Shown here: piece after piece, positions 1 to 8,447 of the stretch | Layout: each line of letters begins with the position of its first letter | Position numbering within the stretch: the stretch's first letter is position 1 | NCBI RefSeq assembly: GCF_009828925.2 | Contig: NZ_WUTY02000001.1 | Span: forward strand, 2,696,492-2,760,491 | DNA from: Methylicorpusculum oleiharenae | GTDB lineage: Bacteria; Pseudomonadota; Gammaproteobacteria; Methylococcales; Methylomonadaceae | Direction: 5' to 3' | DNA length: 64,000 nt | Position numbers and translations under genes: made by a program | The notes under the pieces: model-generated | The model's input: the letters and a program-made list of their open reading frames with translations, nothing else | Told to the model about the DNA's origin: nothing | Database searches by the model: none

Positions 1-258
1 TTAAGCCGTCTTGTTCGGCGGTATTGCCCAATTTTGTGAAAGCTGATCAAACGCTTTTACAGCAGTGTCACCTATCAAGGGCGACAACTCGCTAATCATT
101 TTCATAACTTGCAGCAACGTTTTGGCTGGGTCTCCGGCAGTAGAAAGCATGACTGATACAGGTTTGCCGCGGCGCGTAATCAAAACCGGTTCCCGTTGCG
201 ATGTATCGATAAATTCACCGAAGTGGTTTTGGGCATCTAATGAAGTCATCGTTCTCAT
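1..258 (-). CDS. Phd/YefM-family antitoxin
   Basis: An 85-residue protein with the Phd/YefM layout: an N-terminal DNA-binding part (MTSLDAQNHFGEFID) and the conserved stretch PVLITRRGKPVSVML. In this family the N-terminal half binds operator DNA and the C-terminal tail neutralises a toxin such as a RelE/ParE or PIN protein. I chose the ATG at 258 because GGAG lies 7 bases upstream; an upstream in-frame TTG at 279 is less likely. A toxin partner would normally follow directly downstream, which here means beyond the left edge of the window, so the pair cannot be confirmed. It may equally be an orphan antitoxin at the margin of an integrated element. Confidence 0.85.
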   Translation of the reverse strand: MRTMTSLDAQNHFGEFIDTSQREPVLITRRGKPVSVMLSTAGDPAKTLLQVMKMISELSPLIGDTAVKAFDQLSQNWAIPPNKTA

Positions 259-571
259 ATCAACACTCCGATTTATCAAGCAACTGTTACAGCTATTATG
301 GCTGTTTCATGGTTCGTCGCATTATCTTTAGCGAGGTTCCAGGCCGCCAAATTGACTAACGCGAAAGATTATTCATAACACTTAATTGATCGATCTGACC
401 AATTCCAGTTCATCGCATTAAACACCTGTCTCATGGGAAAAACTACAGTAAAAACTACAGTGGTTCATACTGCAGCTTACTACTTTTAACAACTTTACAC
501 GACGCCACACTACTGATAAGCTGTTGTTTATAGGGAGTATTAAGTAGTATGCAGTTGCTTGATAGTTGTTT
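259..571. other. Intergenic stretch, no gene seen
   Basis: AT-rich spacer between the antitoxin gene and the tRNA fragment. I see no convincing coding frame. It carries the antitoxin promoter region, but no clear -35/-10 pair can be assigned by eye. Confidence 0.5.
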
Positions 572-624
572 GAATCGAACTTTTAATGCGATGGTCGTGC
601 GTTCGAATCGCACACGACCCACCA
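572..624 (+). pseudogene. 3' fragment of a tRNA-Lys (UUU), probable att site
   Basis: The 3' half of a tRNA is readable: an anticodon loop CTTTTAA, a perfect T-arm (GTGCG, loop TTCGAAT, CGCAC at 597-613), the acceptor strand ACGACCC at 614-620, a discriminator A and encoded CCA at 622-624. The sequence resembles tRNA-Lys. The matching 5' acceptor strand (GGGTCGT) and a normal D-arm are absent upstream, and the anticodon stem has a mismatch, so this is not a working tRNA. Such 3' fragments are what integrases leave when elements insert into tRNA genes; an integrase remnant lies about 90 bases away. Confidence 0.75.
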
Positions 625-642
625 TCAATAAATATATAAATC

Positions 643-677
643 AACCAGTTAACTTGCTAGGGCGACTGGTTTTTTTG
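643..677 (+). terminator. Rho-independent terminator after tRNA fragment
   Basis: Stem AACCAGT (643-649) pairs with ACTGGTT (665-671) and runs into a T tract. It sits just downstream of the tRNA 3' end, as expected for a tRNA gene terminator carried along with the fragment. Confidence 0.7.
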
Positions 678-713
678 TGCTCAAAATTTCCTTGCGTGAC
701 CCGGTATTAAATC

Positions 714-1194
714 TTAGCCAGCTTTTGTTCTTTTCAGCACGGTAAGAGAAACACCACTTTCCATGTCGCAAATGCTGTTAACAGCATCAGTCAATTCTTT
801 CAGTTCAGCCGAAGAATAATGTGTCGTGATATCTCCCGTAGTATGATGCAAAAAAACTTTACGTGTTTCAAATGAACCCCCCCGCTGTTCTTAATCGTCT
901 TCCAAAAGTGTGCTTCAAGTTATGAGGCCCCTTGTTGTAAGAACCATTGCAAGGAAGGTTTGCATTTTTCCACGCATTTTTCCATGCCGTGGTATGCATT
1001 CGCTCCAATCGCTTTTCTTTATATGGAAAAACATATTTGGGATTAAGCCCTCGCTGCCCCTCTACGACTGACTGAGCAATACGATTTAGCACCACAATTT
1101 GATCTTCCTTGTTTTTTGCGCCTGGCCAAACTCCATCGTCATAAGCTATCGGTTTACCGGGGGTTATGAAAATCGATGTATTCAGAGCGTGGAC
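714..1194 (-). pseudogene. Tyrosine recombinase/integrase, truncated and frameshifted
   Basis: The C-terminal catalytic half of a phage-type tyrosine integrase. Recognisable parts are the box around HNLKHTFGRRLRTAG (H-x-x-R) and, in the next frame, RKVFLHHTTGDITTHYS with the conserved H and the nucleophile Tyr, ending at a TAA at 714-716. The two parts are joined if one base is removed from a run of seven C/G near 877-883. Upstream the frame stays open as far as about 1194 and then meets a stop, so the N-terminal arm-binding and core domains are gone. It points toward the tRNA fragment, the usual arrangement for an integrative element. It cannot be active as it stands. Confidence 0.8.
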
Positions 1195-1293
1195 TTAACG
1201 AGAATACCAATGGCCTGAAGGCGTTTGGGTTTGTGAGCGTTCACGCACGGCACCATTGCGGTGGCCATCGCCTGCGGGTGGATTTGTAGCCAT
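1195..1293 (-). CDS. Short truncated ORF of a conjugative/integrative-element type
   Basis: A 32-residue frame starting MATNPPAGDGHRNGAV and preceded by a strong AGGAGGTG ribosome-binding site, 5 bases from the ATG. I recognise the opening as that of small hypothetical proteins common on conjugative plasmids and integrative elements. The usual protein is longer and continues with a lysine/arginine-rich tail; here it stops early, immediately beside the integrase remnant. It may be translated but is probably a cut-off copy. Function unknown. Confidence 0.55.
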   Translation of the reverse strand: MATNPPAGDGHRNGAVRERSQTQTPSGHWYSR

Positions 1294-1409
1294 ATCACCT
1301 CCTATAGGTTAATAATATTGATCTTAATGAAAATACTACATAATCAAAAAGATCATGTAAATTGTTCAAAAAGTTGATTTATTCGCTAAAGTCTTTAGAA
1401 TGCAACGCT

Positions 1410-2315
1410 ATGAATAGTGCAACACAATCAACATCAACCCTGGACGCACTGAGCCACGCACAGCGGGAAAGGCTCATCTTTATCGAATTTCGTTTGTATT
1501 TTCTGGGTGATGTGGGGCGACAAGACTTAATACAGCGGTTCGGCATAGCACCAGCGGTAGCGACCAGAGACTTTGCACAATATCGAGAGTTGTTCTCGGA
1601 CAATATCCAATTCGATAACAAATCTAAATGCTATGTGATTGGCAAAGCCTTCTCGCCGGCGTTTACTCACTCCGCAGAACGTGTATTGACAGCATTAACA
1701 CGCGGATTCGGTGAAGGTAACGTGGCAGGTAGCGAATTTTTGCTTACTTGTGAATTACCGAAACTGCTTAACCAGCCATCCGTGGCGATACTGGCTCCGA
1801 TTACCCGGGCGATACATCAACAAAAAGTCGTCAGCATCGATTACACCTCGCATAGCAGCGGATTGTCGACGCGAGAAATTATTCCGTTCGCCTTGGTGAA
1901 CGATGGTTTACGCTGGCATGTCCGCGCATTCGATAGAAAGCGGCAAATATTTCTGGATCTTGTCATTACGCGTATTTTGAGAAGTGAGCTAATTGAAGAC
2001 AGCCCGGTTGTGCCTCATGAACAATCGAGTGCAGACATTCAATGGAATCGAATCGTCGAATTGGATCTGGTACCACATCCCAATCAAGAGCATCCCGAGA
2101 TCATCGAAAACGATTATGGAATGACAGGCGGTTTGTTACATCTCAAGTTGAGAGCAGCAGTCGCCGGATACGTATTGCGCCAATGGCTGGTGGATTGCTC
2201 GGCCGAACATAAGCTGCTAAGAAAGGAATATCGATTATGGTTAAGAAATCACTTGGCCCTCTATGGCGTATCCAGCGCAGAGTTCGCTCCCGGTTATGAG
2301 GCGCCGAAGGATTAA
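1410..2315 (+). CDS. WYL-domain transcriptional regulator (BrxR/CapW type)
   Basis: A 301-residue protein with an N-terminal winged helix-turn-helix (about 15-75), a WYL domain in the middle (about 125-195, with the pattern LRWHVRAFDRKR) and a C-terminal WCX-like extension. This architecture is that of BrxR/CapW repressors, which sit at the head of BREX, CBASS and other defence operons and are thought to sense a nucleotide-type ligand through WYL. I prefer the ATG at 1410, since homologues start close to the helix-turn-helix; an in-frame TTG at 1362 is possible. It faces a gene at 2345 that is cut after ten codons by an IS element, then a broken kinase gene, so the regulator appears to have outlived its operon. 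Confidence 0.85.
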   Translation: MNSATQSTSTLDALSHAQRERLIFIEFRLYFLGDVGRQDLIQRFGIAPAVATRDFAQYRELFSDNIQFDNKSKCYVIGKAFSPAFTHSAERVLTALTRGFGEGNVAGSEFLLTCELPKLLNQPSVAILAPITRAIHQQKVVSIDYTSHSSGLSTREIIPFALVNDGLRWHVRAFDRKRQIFLDLVITRILRSELIEDSPVVPHEQSSADIQWNRIVELDLVPHPNQEHPEIIENDYGMTGGLLHLKLRAAVAGYVLRQWLVDCSAEHKLLRKEYRLWLRNHLALYGVSSAEFAPGYEAPKD

Positions 2316-2344
2316 TGAGTCGATAAAAACCAGGATAAGACAGT

Positions 2345-2375
2345 ATGAACCAGTTAGCGACGATTGATGCCGTGT
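2345..2375 (+). pseudogene. 5' stub of an interrupted gene
   Basis: An ATG at 2345 opens a frame (MNQLATIDAV) 30 bases after the WYL gene, and the IS21-family element begins ten codons later. The frame at 4835-4894, on the far side, may be its 3' end. The product cannot be identified from what remains. Confidence 0.4.
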
Positions 2376-2441
2376 TGTCAATGGCCAACAGAATTGAGCC
2401 ATTTTCGGCCATTAATTTTGAGCCACTTTTCCAGAGAAAAA

Positions 2442-3182
2442 TTAATTATTCAGCTTTGATTTCAGTCGATAGCTTTCCCCTCCCAGCATAAAAATGTGTG
2501 AATGATGGATGATTCTGTCCACGATGGTTACGGCGACATTACCGTCAAAGAAGAACTCTCCCCAGTGGGTAAATTCCTTGTTCGTCGTCAAGATGATGGA
2601 CCGGTATTCATACAAGGCGTTAATCAGTTGAAACAGGTTATGCATGCCTTGTTTGTTCATAGGCAGATAGCCGAGTTCATCGATGATTAACAAATCAAAT
2701 TTCAGTAGCTGATTAATCTTCTTTTTCAGCTCGCCTTTTAATTCCGCTAATTCCAGGGCTTCAATCAAGGTCAGCGCCGTACTGAAATACACTTTGTAAC
2801 CGGACGCTATGGCCTTAAGGCCCAGGCCAATAGCCAAATGTGTTTTACCGACACCCGGTGAACCAATGAACACGACGTTTTCCCTGTTATCAAGGAAACC
2901 AAAGTCTAAAAGACTGTTCACCTCCCGTTTGCTGATGCTGGTTTGAAAGACGTAATCAAAGTCATCCAGGCTTTTATGCACGGGAAAGCCCGCCCGCCGT
3001 TGGTTTTGTTCAATACGCTTGCCATTCCTCTGCTGTAGCTCTAGCTCTATCAAGGTCTCTGCAAAATGCAGATAGGAGACCGCATGGGTTTCAGCTTGGC
3101 CAAGCACCGTCTCCAAACCTTGGGCAATAGCCGATAGGTACAAGCCGCGATATTTATGGGCAACGCTATCAATGGACGACAT
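2442..3182 (-). CDS. istB: IS21 helper ATPase IstB
   Basis: A 246-residue AAA+ ATPase related to DnaC. The Walker A motif GSPGVGKTH and the Walker B LLIIDELGYLP are present, followed by sensor residues TTNKEF. IstB remodels target DNA and recruits the IstA transposase. It begins 18 bases after istA on the same strand, with a GGGAGG ribosome-binding site in the gap. Full length for the family, no damage visible. Confidence 0.93.
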   Translation of the reverse strand: MSSIDSVAHKYRGLYLSAIAQGLETVLGQAETHAVSYLHFAETLIELELQQRNGKRIEQNQRRAGFPVHKSLDDFDYVFQTSISKREVNSLLDFGFLDNRENVVFIGSPGVGKTHLAIGLGLKAIASGYKVYFSTALTLIEALELAELKGELKKKINQLLKFDLLIIDELGYLPMNKQGMHNLFQLINALYEYRSIILTTNKEFTHWGEFFFDGNVAVTIVDRIIHHSHIFMLGGESYRLKSKLNN

Positions 3183-3200
3183 GGCTGCCTCCCTGACCGG

Positions 3201-4718
3201 TTAATTGGCCATTAAGGACAGCTTAATGCGCCAAGGCGCTGGCTGCCTGGGCAGGGTCAGGTTGTGCCCCACCCTTGCTGCGGACACGCGTTCAGGATTC
3301 AATTGGTAAGCATCGAGCAGCGCGCGGAACTGAGTCGCCGTTAAGCGCGGTGCCGTCAGAATACGCGCTAACAAATCAGCGTTTATAGCACCGTAGTTCA
3401 CCAGATGGGCGGCGATGATCTGCTTGGCGCCCACTAACTGATCCTTGTAGATTTTCGGTGAGGTGGCCTTCAATAGCGCGCATAACCGCTGACTGGCACG
3501 CGCGCCCAACTGCTGTTCTAGTGCGGCTTCCAGCGCCTCAACACGCTGCTGCCTATCCCGGTAATGATGGGTGTTTTTAATGAGCTGACCTTTCTCCAGG
3601 CAGATAACGTGTTCAGCAATCCTGTCACCGCTGGCCAGATCAGTAATCAGCAGTTGCCCTGCATGAACCGCTACACCTACCTTGGCGGATTGATAGGCCA
3701 TGGGCACCGAGTATTTATTCGATTGCCAGGAAATCAGGCTGGTTTTATCAACCTGTCGGGTTTCGGAGGCTACCGCCTGATGCGGTAAGCAGGCAGGCGT
3801 CAAATAAGACTGCATTTTGTCTTTTTCTTCCCGGTCATAATGCACTTGAGGCTGTTGCTGTGTTGAACCATGGAGACGCTGATTAGCAAGGGTATCCAGC
3901 CAATCCTTTAAATAGTTTTCCAGTGCCTGCCAATCGTTGAATTCTTCACCATAGAAGCCATTCTGTTTGACATATTTAACCCCGGCTTCCACCTTGCCTT
4001 TGCTTTCCGGGTCATAACCCTCACAAACCCGGATATGGAAACCTGCCGCAGTCGCGTATTGAGAGAAGCGTTGGTTTAACTCCAGCTCGCGGAAGGTTTC
4101 ATTAATGACAACCAGTTTGGTTTGATCATAAACGCATTCTTGCGGCCTGCCGCCAAAATAACGAAACGCGGCATCATGCTGATAAATCAAGGTTTGCGTG
4201 TCGATTGGCTGAGATGACACAGAGACATGCATCAGCCTGGAATAAGACAGGACAAACACCATGAAATACACGGTCGTTTCTTTGCCGGCAATCATTACGC
4301 CACGCAATTCATCGCCATCAACCTGACATTGCACCCCCGGCATCATATCGAGTACGGGCTTGTAATAACGCGCTTGCTTGAAGCTAATCTCATCCTTCAA
4401 TGTTTGAATATAGCGGCGCACCGAACGATCAGAGACAGCCAATTGGTCAACCTTTGCCTTGAGTTTTCGCGCCACCTTTACTGCCGACAGGCCGGGATAA
4501 GTTTGCAAGAGATGAACAATATAGCTGCGGTATTCATCCAGTTTTTTGGTTCTGTCGGTTTCTGACAACTGCTCAGATATGACGGGTTCAGGCATTTTTA
4601 AATATTTGCTGACGGTATTGCGGGATAGTCCCAATTCTTTAGCAATCTTACGCTCTGTTAAGCCGTTGCCATTATCGTATAACGATTTGATCTTATGAAT
4701 CACAAGCCACTCCTTCAT
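3201..4718 (-). CDS. istA: IS21 transposase IstA
   Basis: A 505-residue DDE transposase. The N-terminal helix-turn-helix is clear (LTERKIAKELGLSRNTVSKYL, about residues 20-41). The catalytic core (rve fold) follows at about 115-300, with the first Asp in QVDGDEL, the second in VYDQTK, and the Glu in DPESKGKVEAGV. A C-terminal beta-barrel-like part completes it. Length is normal. It catalyses cut-and-paste of the element with IstB. First gene of the two-gene operon. Confidence 0.93.
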   Translation of the reverse strand: MKEWLVIHKIKSLYDNGNGLTERKIAKELGLSRNTVSKYLKMPEPVISEQLSETDRTKKLDEYRSYIVHLLQTYPGLSAVKVARKLKAKVDQLAVSDRSVRRYIQTLKDEISFKQARYYKPVLDMMPGVQCQVDGDELRGVMIAGKETTVYFMVFVLSYSRLMHVSVSSQPIDTQTLIYQHDAAFRYFGGRPQECVYDQTKLVVINETFRELELNQRFSQYATAAGFHIRVCEGYDPESKGKVEAGVKYVKQNGFYGEEFNDWQALENYLKDWLDTLANQRLHGSTQQQPQVHYDREEKDKMQSYLTPACLPHQAVASETRQVDKTSLISWQSNKYSVPMAYQSAKVGVAVHAGQLLITDLASGDRIAEHVICLEKGQLIKNTHHYRDRQQRVEALEAALEQQLGARASQRLCALLKATSPKIYKDQLVGAKQIIAAHLVNYGAINADLLARILTAPRLTATQFRALLDAYQLNPERVSAARVGHNLTLPRQPAPWRIKLSLMAN

Positions 4719-4832
4719 GTCACTCCCGGAAAAAATTCGGGGACTGTCTCAGATTTATTTTTAAAATGAAAGTCTGAAAAAGTGGCTCAAAATTAATGGC
4801 CATTTTTGGCTCAGTTTAATTGGCCATTAACA

Positions 4833-4894
4833 AGGAGGCTCTGGTCAATAAGGACATCCTGAAAATGCAGCTTTATTTTGGGGCCGGTGAGTGA
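4833..4894 (+). pseudogene. 3' end of the gene interrupted by the IS21 element
   Basis: In frame from 4835 the sequence reads EALVNKDILKMQLYFGAGE and stops at 4892-4894, overlapping the GTG start of the kinase gene by three bases (GTGA). Such an overlap is the mark of translational coupling, so this looks like the genuine tail of an upstream operon gene. I cannot name it from 19 residues. Confidence 0.45.
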
Positions 4895-5318
4895 ATCTTT
4901 ATCTATCCCCGGAATTGCAAGCTACTCGGCGAGGCCGATTTTTAGCCAGCCTGTTGGCTATTTCGCCGTCATCGGAGCAGACATTTCCCAAGGAGGGGTT
5001 TGTTTTAATGGCGGGTGAGCAGTTGCAGGCATCACCAGAGCTGCAAGCGGAAGGCATCGCTTGGAGTCGTCAGCCCGGATGTACACTGCTTTTGCTGCCA
5101 CCCTACAAAGAGGGAAGTATTTTTCCCTCTTTGGATTGGGTAGTTGAGTTAACGTCTCAGCCTATGACTTGTGCCACGCAAGCGTCTTTAGAGATGATTC
5201 TCGCGGGAGAGCTATCGCATCAACTTCAGGGTTCTGACGATGACGGCATTAGCGATTCGTCATTGAATCCCTCAGTGTCAGGATAGTTGTCGCCTCTAAA
5301 ATTTTATAGAGGTACAAA

Positions 5319-5813
5319 ATGCAAACCCGTTATAGTGAAGAATTTAAACAGCAAGCCCTGAGTAAAGTATTGCAACGCGGTGATAAAAGTATTCAATCGA
5401 TTGCCGATGAATTGACTATCAGTGTGTTTACTCTGAAAGGCTGGCTTAAACAGACACGATCCAAATCAACAACAAACACTATGAATCAACAACGTCCTAA
5501 AGACTGGACTCGGGAACAACGGTTTGAAGCCTTGCTAGCCAGCGCGGGCTTGGAAGGCGAAGCACTCAATGCCTTTTGCCGTGAACGAGGCTTGTTTACC
5601 CATCACCTGCAAACGTGGCAACAAGACTTTATTAAACCTCTTGAGGCCACCGAACCCAGCCAAGTCTCAAGGAAAGCCTTGAAACCCTTGGAGAACGAGA
5701 TTGCACAACTGAAGAAAGACCTGCAACGCAAGGAGAAAGCCTTGGCAGAAGCCGCCGCTTTGTTGATTCTTCAAAAAAAGTGCCACGCGTTCTGGGAGGA
5801 AAAGGCGCCATGA
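5319..5813 (+). CDS. IS3-like transposase OrfA
   Basis: A 164-residue protein with an N-terminal helix-turn-helix of the IS3/IS911 type (RYSEEFKQQALSKV, then SIQSIADELTISVFTLKGWLK) that recognises the IS ends. A second, less typical helical domain follows, then a C-terminal leucine-rich coiled coil (LENEIAQLKKDLQRKEKALAEA). It is longer than most OrfA proteins because of the middle domain. Its stop overlaps the OrfB start as ATGA. Confidence 0.88.
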   Translation: MQTRYSEEFKQQALSKVLQRGDKSIQSIADELTISVFTLKGWLKQTRSKSTTNTMNQQRPKDWTREQRFEALLASAGLEGEALNAFCRERGLFTHHLQTWQQDFIKPLEATEPSQVSRKALKPLENEIAQLKKDLQRKEKALAEAAALLILQKKCHAFWEEKAP

Positions 5814-6877
5814 TCCCTCTTGCAGAACGCACCCATTTACTCACCTTATTTAACGAAGCGTTTGATCACGGAGCCCGTAAAGCCAAAGCTGCCGAGGTGA
5901 TGGGGCTACCGCTACGCACATTACAACGTTGGCAACGTCCCGAAGCCGTGCCGGTTGACGGTCGCACGCGCCGTCAACACGTGCCTTGTAATCGTTTGAG
6001 TGACGAAGAACGCGCTCAGGTATTAGCCCTAGCCAACAGCGATGAGTTCAAAGACAAAACACCGCATCAGATCGTGCCGATGTTGGCCGAACGCGGCGAG
6101 TATTATGCCTCGGAGTCGACGATTTACCGCATTTTTCGCGAGGCGAAACAAGTCAAACACCGTCATGCCTGCCGTCCATCGGTCGAGCGTAGTAAGCCGA
6201 AAGCCCTCATCGCGACGGCACCGAAACAACTGGTGAGTTGGGATATCACCTATTTGACCAGCCTCATCAAAGGCCAGTTTTTCTATCTGTATCTGTTCAT
6301 GGATATCTTCAGTCGCAAGATTGTCGGCTGGCAAGTTTATGAACAAGAAAACAGCGAACTGGCGGCCGATCTGATCACGGATCTCTGCCAACGAGAAGGG
6401 ATTCCACCGCACCAGTTGGTGTTACATTCCGACAACGGCAGCCCGATGAAAGGGGCAACGCTGCTGGCAACCTTGCAGCAGCTTGGCGTCACACCCTCAC
6501 GGAGTCGCCCGGCGGTGAGTAACGACAACCCGTATTCCGAGTCGTTGTTTAAAACGCTGAAATACGACGCCCAGTATCCGACCCAACCGTTTGCCTCGGT
6601 CACCGCCGCCAGGGACTGGGTAACCGACTTTGTCGCCTGGTACAACCATGAGCATCGGCATAGTGGCATTCAATTTGTAACGCCTGAGCAACGCCACAGG
6701 GGTGAAGATCGGGCGATCCTGAAGCAACGCAAGGCCGTTTACGAGGCCGCTAAAGCCAAAAAACCGGAGCGCTGGAGTCGTAATACCCGAAACTGGGAAT
6801 GGCAGGCAGAAGTCTGTTTAAATCCCGATAAACCGAGCGATAGTGCGGTAAAAAATACCGACACTACCGTTCATTAA
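5810..6877 (+). CDS. IS3-like transposase OrfB (rve/DDE integrase)
   Basis: A 355-residue DDE transposase. After an N-terminal helical region (HTH_21-like), the catalytic core shows the first Asp in WDITYL, the second in LHSDNGSPMKG and the Glu in NPYSESLFKTLKY. I chose the ATG at 5810 because it overlaps the OrfA stop (ATGA) and follows a GGAGG about ten bases upstream. An upstream in-frame ATG at 5780 would mean a longer overlap. No damage seen; the element could be active. Confidence 0.9.
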   Translation: MIPLAERTHLLTLFNEAFDHGARKAKAAEVMGLPLRTLQRWQRPEAVPVDGRTRRQHVPCNRLSDEERAQVLALANSDEFKDKTPHQIVPMLAERGEYYASESTIYRIFREAKQVKHRHACRPSVERSKPKALIATAPKQLVSWDITYLTSLIKGQFFYLYLFMDIFSRKIVGWQVYEQENSELAADLITDLCQREGIPPHQLVLHSDNGSPMKGATLLATLQQLGVTPSRSRPAVSNDNPYSESLFKTLKYDAQYPTQPFASVTAARDWVTDFVAWYNHEHRHSGIQFVTPEQRHRGEDRAILKQRKAVYEAAKAKKPERWSRNTRNWEWQAEVCLNPDKPSDSAVKNTDTTVH

Positions 6878-8447
6878 TTTTCAACTCATGCGACAACTAC
6901 GTTGACATTTACCGTATTGGCACAGGGGGGTGTGGAGGGCCGAAAAACTGGCTGATGGCGAGATCGTAGCGGTAAAGATACCCAACAAGGATCTGACAAA
7001 AGATGATCGCCTGCTTGCAGAGGGAAAAGAACTTCTGACGATAGATTCCCATCCAAATATAGTGCGCATTTTCGACATGGGGCGAATTCCACCAGAGAAC
7101 GAGTGGTTCTTTATTGAGATGGAGTATTTTCCAAGCCAAAGCCTCGCTCAAAAACTGGAGCAAAGGAATCAACATTTTGGCAACACGTTCGAGCGGCTGT
7201 TTGGAATGTATGCACAAGTTCTTGATGCGGTCGGATTTCTGGCAGCGTTGCCTACACCTATCTCGCATGGTGATATAAAACCGCACAATATTCTGGTTGG
7301 AGCAAATGATCTAGTTAAATTGACCGACTTCGGAAGTTCCGCACTTCCCGAGAAAATTTATGTTCGCACCAGAGAAAATGGTGGTACGGTTTTGTAAGCC
7401 TCGCCTGAGTTTTCAGATAGCGTTTCGCGTAAAGGGTCGTTTGAAGACTTGCTAAGAGGCGATATATACAGTCTCGGTGTCCTTCTGTACCAGTTACTGA
7501 CCGGGCAACTTCCGCATGATACGCCTTCTCAAGTGCGGCGCCATGCACCATTTAAGCGTCCCAGCGAAATCAACGCCAATATCGTCGCCTCAGTTGACGA
7601 ATTAATTCTTCGCTGTATGGCAAGAGAGCCATCGGACAGATACCCTGATATTAAAACCCTGAGCTCCGCTTTTGAGTTGGTGAGACAACACCAACTAAAT
7701 AACCCGCTATATGCAATTTCATCGTCAAGTCGAAATGTTAATACTGATTGGTCAACTTCAGTCATTGAAGCCCTGGAGGCTCAAGATTACCTGAAGGCGG
7801 CGAAGATAGCGGGGGCAGAGTTTGTCCGCACTCACGACTTTGAAGCGCTGCTTCAGCATCTGAATGCTCTTTATCGTGCGAATAGGTTGTTTGAGTTTGA
7901 GGAAATATTCGATCGCGAATACCAGAGCACTATTGAAGGCGCCGATATCAAAGCGATACGGTTGCTGGCTATCAAGGCCTTTTTGTCCCTCCGAAAAACT
8001 GACCGTGTAAAAATACTCATAAAGGAAGCTATTGCATTGGATGGCGAATCGTTGGAACTGGATTTCTTGTTGGCAACATTGTTTGGCTTGGAAGCCAACT
8101 TCCCTGCAGCACGTGAAATGTTAGAGACAATCAATCGTAAGTCTCCGAGTAAACCGCTGGTTTTGATACGACTCATTCAAGTTTGCGAGCAAATGCGCGA
8201 TTATTCTGCTTCTGTCGGTTACTTAAGACATGCTCTGCGTGTGACTAGAGAATCAACAGAGCTGGAAGCCAAGCGACAGCGCTATCAGGACCTGGGGCTT
8301 TGGTAATAGGATTAAATGAAATTAACACTGTATATAGCGCAAGGGGGCATAAACAGGATGAATTTGTCCTATCGGTATTTGATAGAACATTCATAGCGTT
8401 AGCCTCCTATCTGAACATAGTGGCTATTTCATAGTATAAAACGGCTC

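Larger units (their letters stand above)
2376..4832 (-). mobile_element. IS21-family insertion sequence
   Basis: The element carries istA and istB in the usual order. Its ends are inverted repeats starting TGTCAATGGCCAA on the left and TGTTAATGGCCAA on the right strand. Further inside are repeated TGAGCCA and TTAATTTTGAGCCACTTTT blocks at both ends, the multiple transposase-binding sites typical of IS21. Both genes are intact. I see no target-site duplication (flanks GTGT and AGGA), so the insertion may have been followed by a deletion of target DNA. Confidence 0.9.
5286..6897 (+). mobile_element. IS3-like two-ORF insertion sequence
   Basis: The ends are short inverted repeats, GTTGTCGC on the left and GCGACAAC on the right, flanked on both sides by TA (5284-5285 and 6898-6899). 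Removing the element restores the kinase reading frame through GGA TAC GTT, so the ends are well placed. It carries overlapping orfA and orfB encoding a DDE transposase with an rve domain. A two-base TA duplication is unusual for the IS3 family. Confidence 0.85.
4891..8306 (+). pseudogene. Ser/Thr protein kinase gene, split by an IS and further damaged
   Basis: Removing the IS at 5286-6897 and one copy of the duplicated TA joins two open frames. The first (4891-5285) encodes about 131 residues of an unrecognised N-terminal domain starting NLYLSPELQATRRG. The second (6900-8306) encodes a eukaryotic-type kinase domain: YRIGTGG glycine loop, catalytic lysine in IVAVKIP, HGDIKPHN catalytic loop, LTDFGSS magnesium loop. 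It ends in about 200 residues of helical, TPR-like sequence. Three lesions are seen: the IS; a frame change in the glycine loop at the G run 6925-6930; and a TAA at 7395-7397, where kinases have Tyr before ASPE. The gene is therefore dead. Its start overlaps the previous gene end, and it lies downstream of the WYL regulator, suggesting a former regulator-X-kinase operon. Confidence 0.85.
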
